Source of the DNA: Chromatiales bacterium
GTDB lineage: Bacteria > Pseudomonadota > Gammaproteobacteria > SZUA-152
Reading direction: 5' to 3'
DNA: 6,369 bases
Assembly: GCA_026999335.1 (NCBI GenBank)
Contig: JALTPW010001057.1
Span: 1-6,369, forward strand
Under the pieces are notes generated by a model. That model was not told where the DNA came from. It worked only from the letters and a program-made list of their open reading frames with translations, and did no database searches. Below, piece after piece: positions 6,251 through 6,369 of the stretch; positions within the stretch are counted from its first letter, which is position 1; each line of letters starts with the position of its first letter. The position numbers were made by a program, and so were the translations under genes.

Positions 6251-6367
6251 TTAAGATTGAAACGACAAGGGCAGTCCCTGCAGATTCATCATCACAAGAT
6301 CCAGCCCATAAAATACGGCACCAAAGATGATGAAAGCGCCAAGGAATGGAAGGAGATACTCTTTCAT
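6251..6367 (-). CDS. Small single-span membrane protein (38 aa), first visible gene of the oxidase operon
   Basis: This short reading frame runs from an ATG at 6367-6365 to a TAA at 6253-6251. It encodes about 38 residues beginning MKEYLLPFLGAFIIFGAVFY and ending LPLSFQS. Residues 4-23 form one hydrophobic span, followed by a short tail with the motif GLDLVMMNLQGLP. It ends 35 bases before the bd-like oxidase gene on the same strand, so it is probably cotranscribed with it. Canonical cytochrome bd oxidases carry tiny single-span subunits (CydX, CydH) that stabilise the hemes. A similar accessory role here is inferred from size and position; I see no clear CydX sequence signature. Only two bases lie upstream of the ATG, so neither the ribosome binding site nor a longer N-terminus can be judged. 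It could be the C-terminus of a longer protein. Confidence 0.6.
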   Translation of the reverse strand: MKEYLLPFLGAFIIFGAVFYGLDLVMMNLQGLPLSFQS

Positions 6368-6369
6368 GT

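Overview
The window holds one long minus-strand operon for a membrane respiratory complex (about 6367 down to 1001). To its left lie a small plus-strand gene (575-775) and roughly 575 bases with no convincing gene. Moderate GC, strong Shine-Dalgarno sequences, c-type cytochromes with export signals and GTAG-headed REP-like palindromes suggest a Gram-negative bacterium. A chemolithotrophic or sulfur/nitrogen-cycle proteobacterium is a reasonable guess, because the cytochrome set resembles ones I associate with Nitrospira-type respiratory chains. No taxonomic marker is present, so the assignment is weak.

In transcription order (right to left) the operon encodes: a 38-residue single-span membrane peptide at the window edge; a 609-residue polytopic protein related to cytochrome bd oxidase subunit I but far from canonical CydA; a membrane-anchored diheme cytochrome c (271 aa); a three-span membrane protein with a C-terminal monoheme cytochrome c domain (261 aa); a protein with two cytochrome c domains, an ethylbenzene-dehydrogenase/DMSO-reductase gamma-type heme b domain and a C-terminal anchor (about 519 aa); and a 70-residue two-span membrane protein. 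From the oxidase onward, coding regions overlap or are separated by fewer than 20 bases (ATGA, ATGA, an overlap or a 19-base gap depending on the start, TAATG). This is a translationally coupled set whose products probably assemble together.

Inferred function: electrons enter through the heme b/heme c protein and pass along the c-type hemes on the periplasmic face to the bd-like subunit, which would reduce O2 (or another small oxidant such as NO). The bd-like protein keeps equivalents of the E. coli CydA histidines 19 and 186 and of Glu107. By my hand alignment it has lost Glu99 and Glu445, and it carries IRQHW in place of the quinol-oxidase GRQPW motif. No cydB is visible. Together with the cytochrome c partners, this suggests a cytochrome c-linked member of the bd superfamily rather than a quinol oxidase.

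The 776-1000 region lies between two convergent genes. It contains two REP-like palindromes in inverted orientation that share a 13-base GTAG-headed core. Region 1-574 contains a perfect 16-bp palindrome (217-232) and little else that can be supported. The operon promoter lies outside the window to the right.
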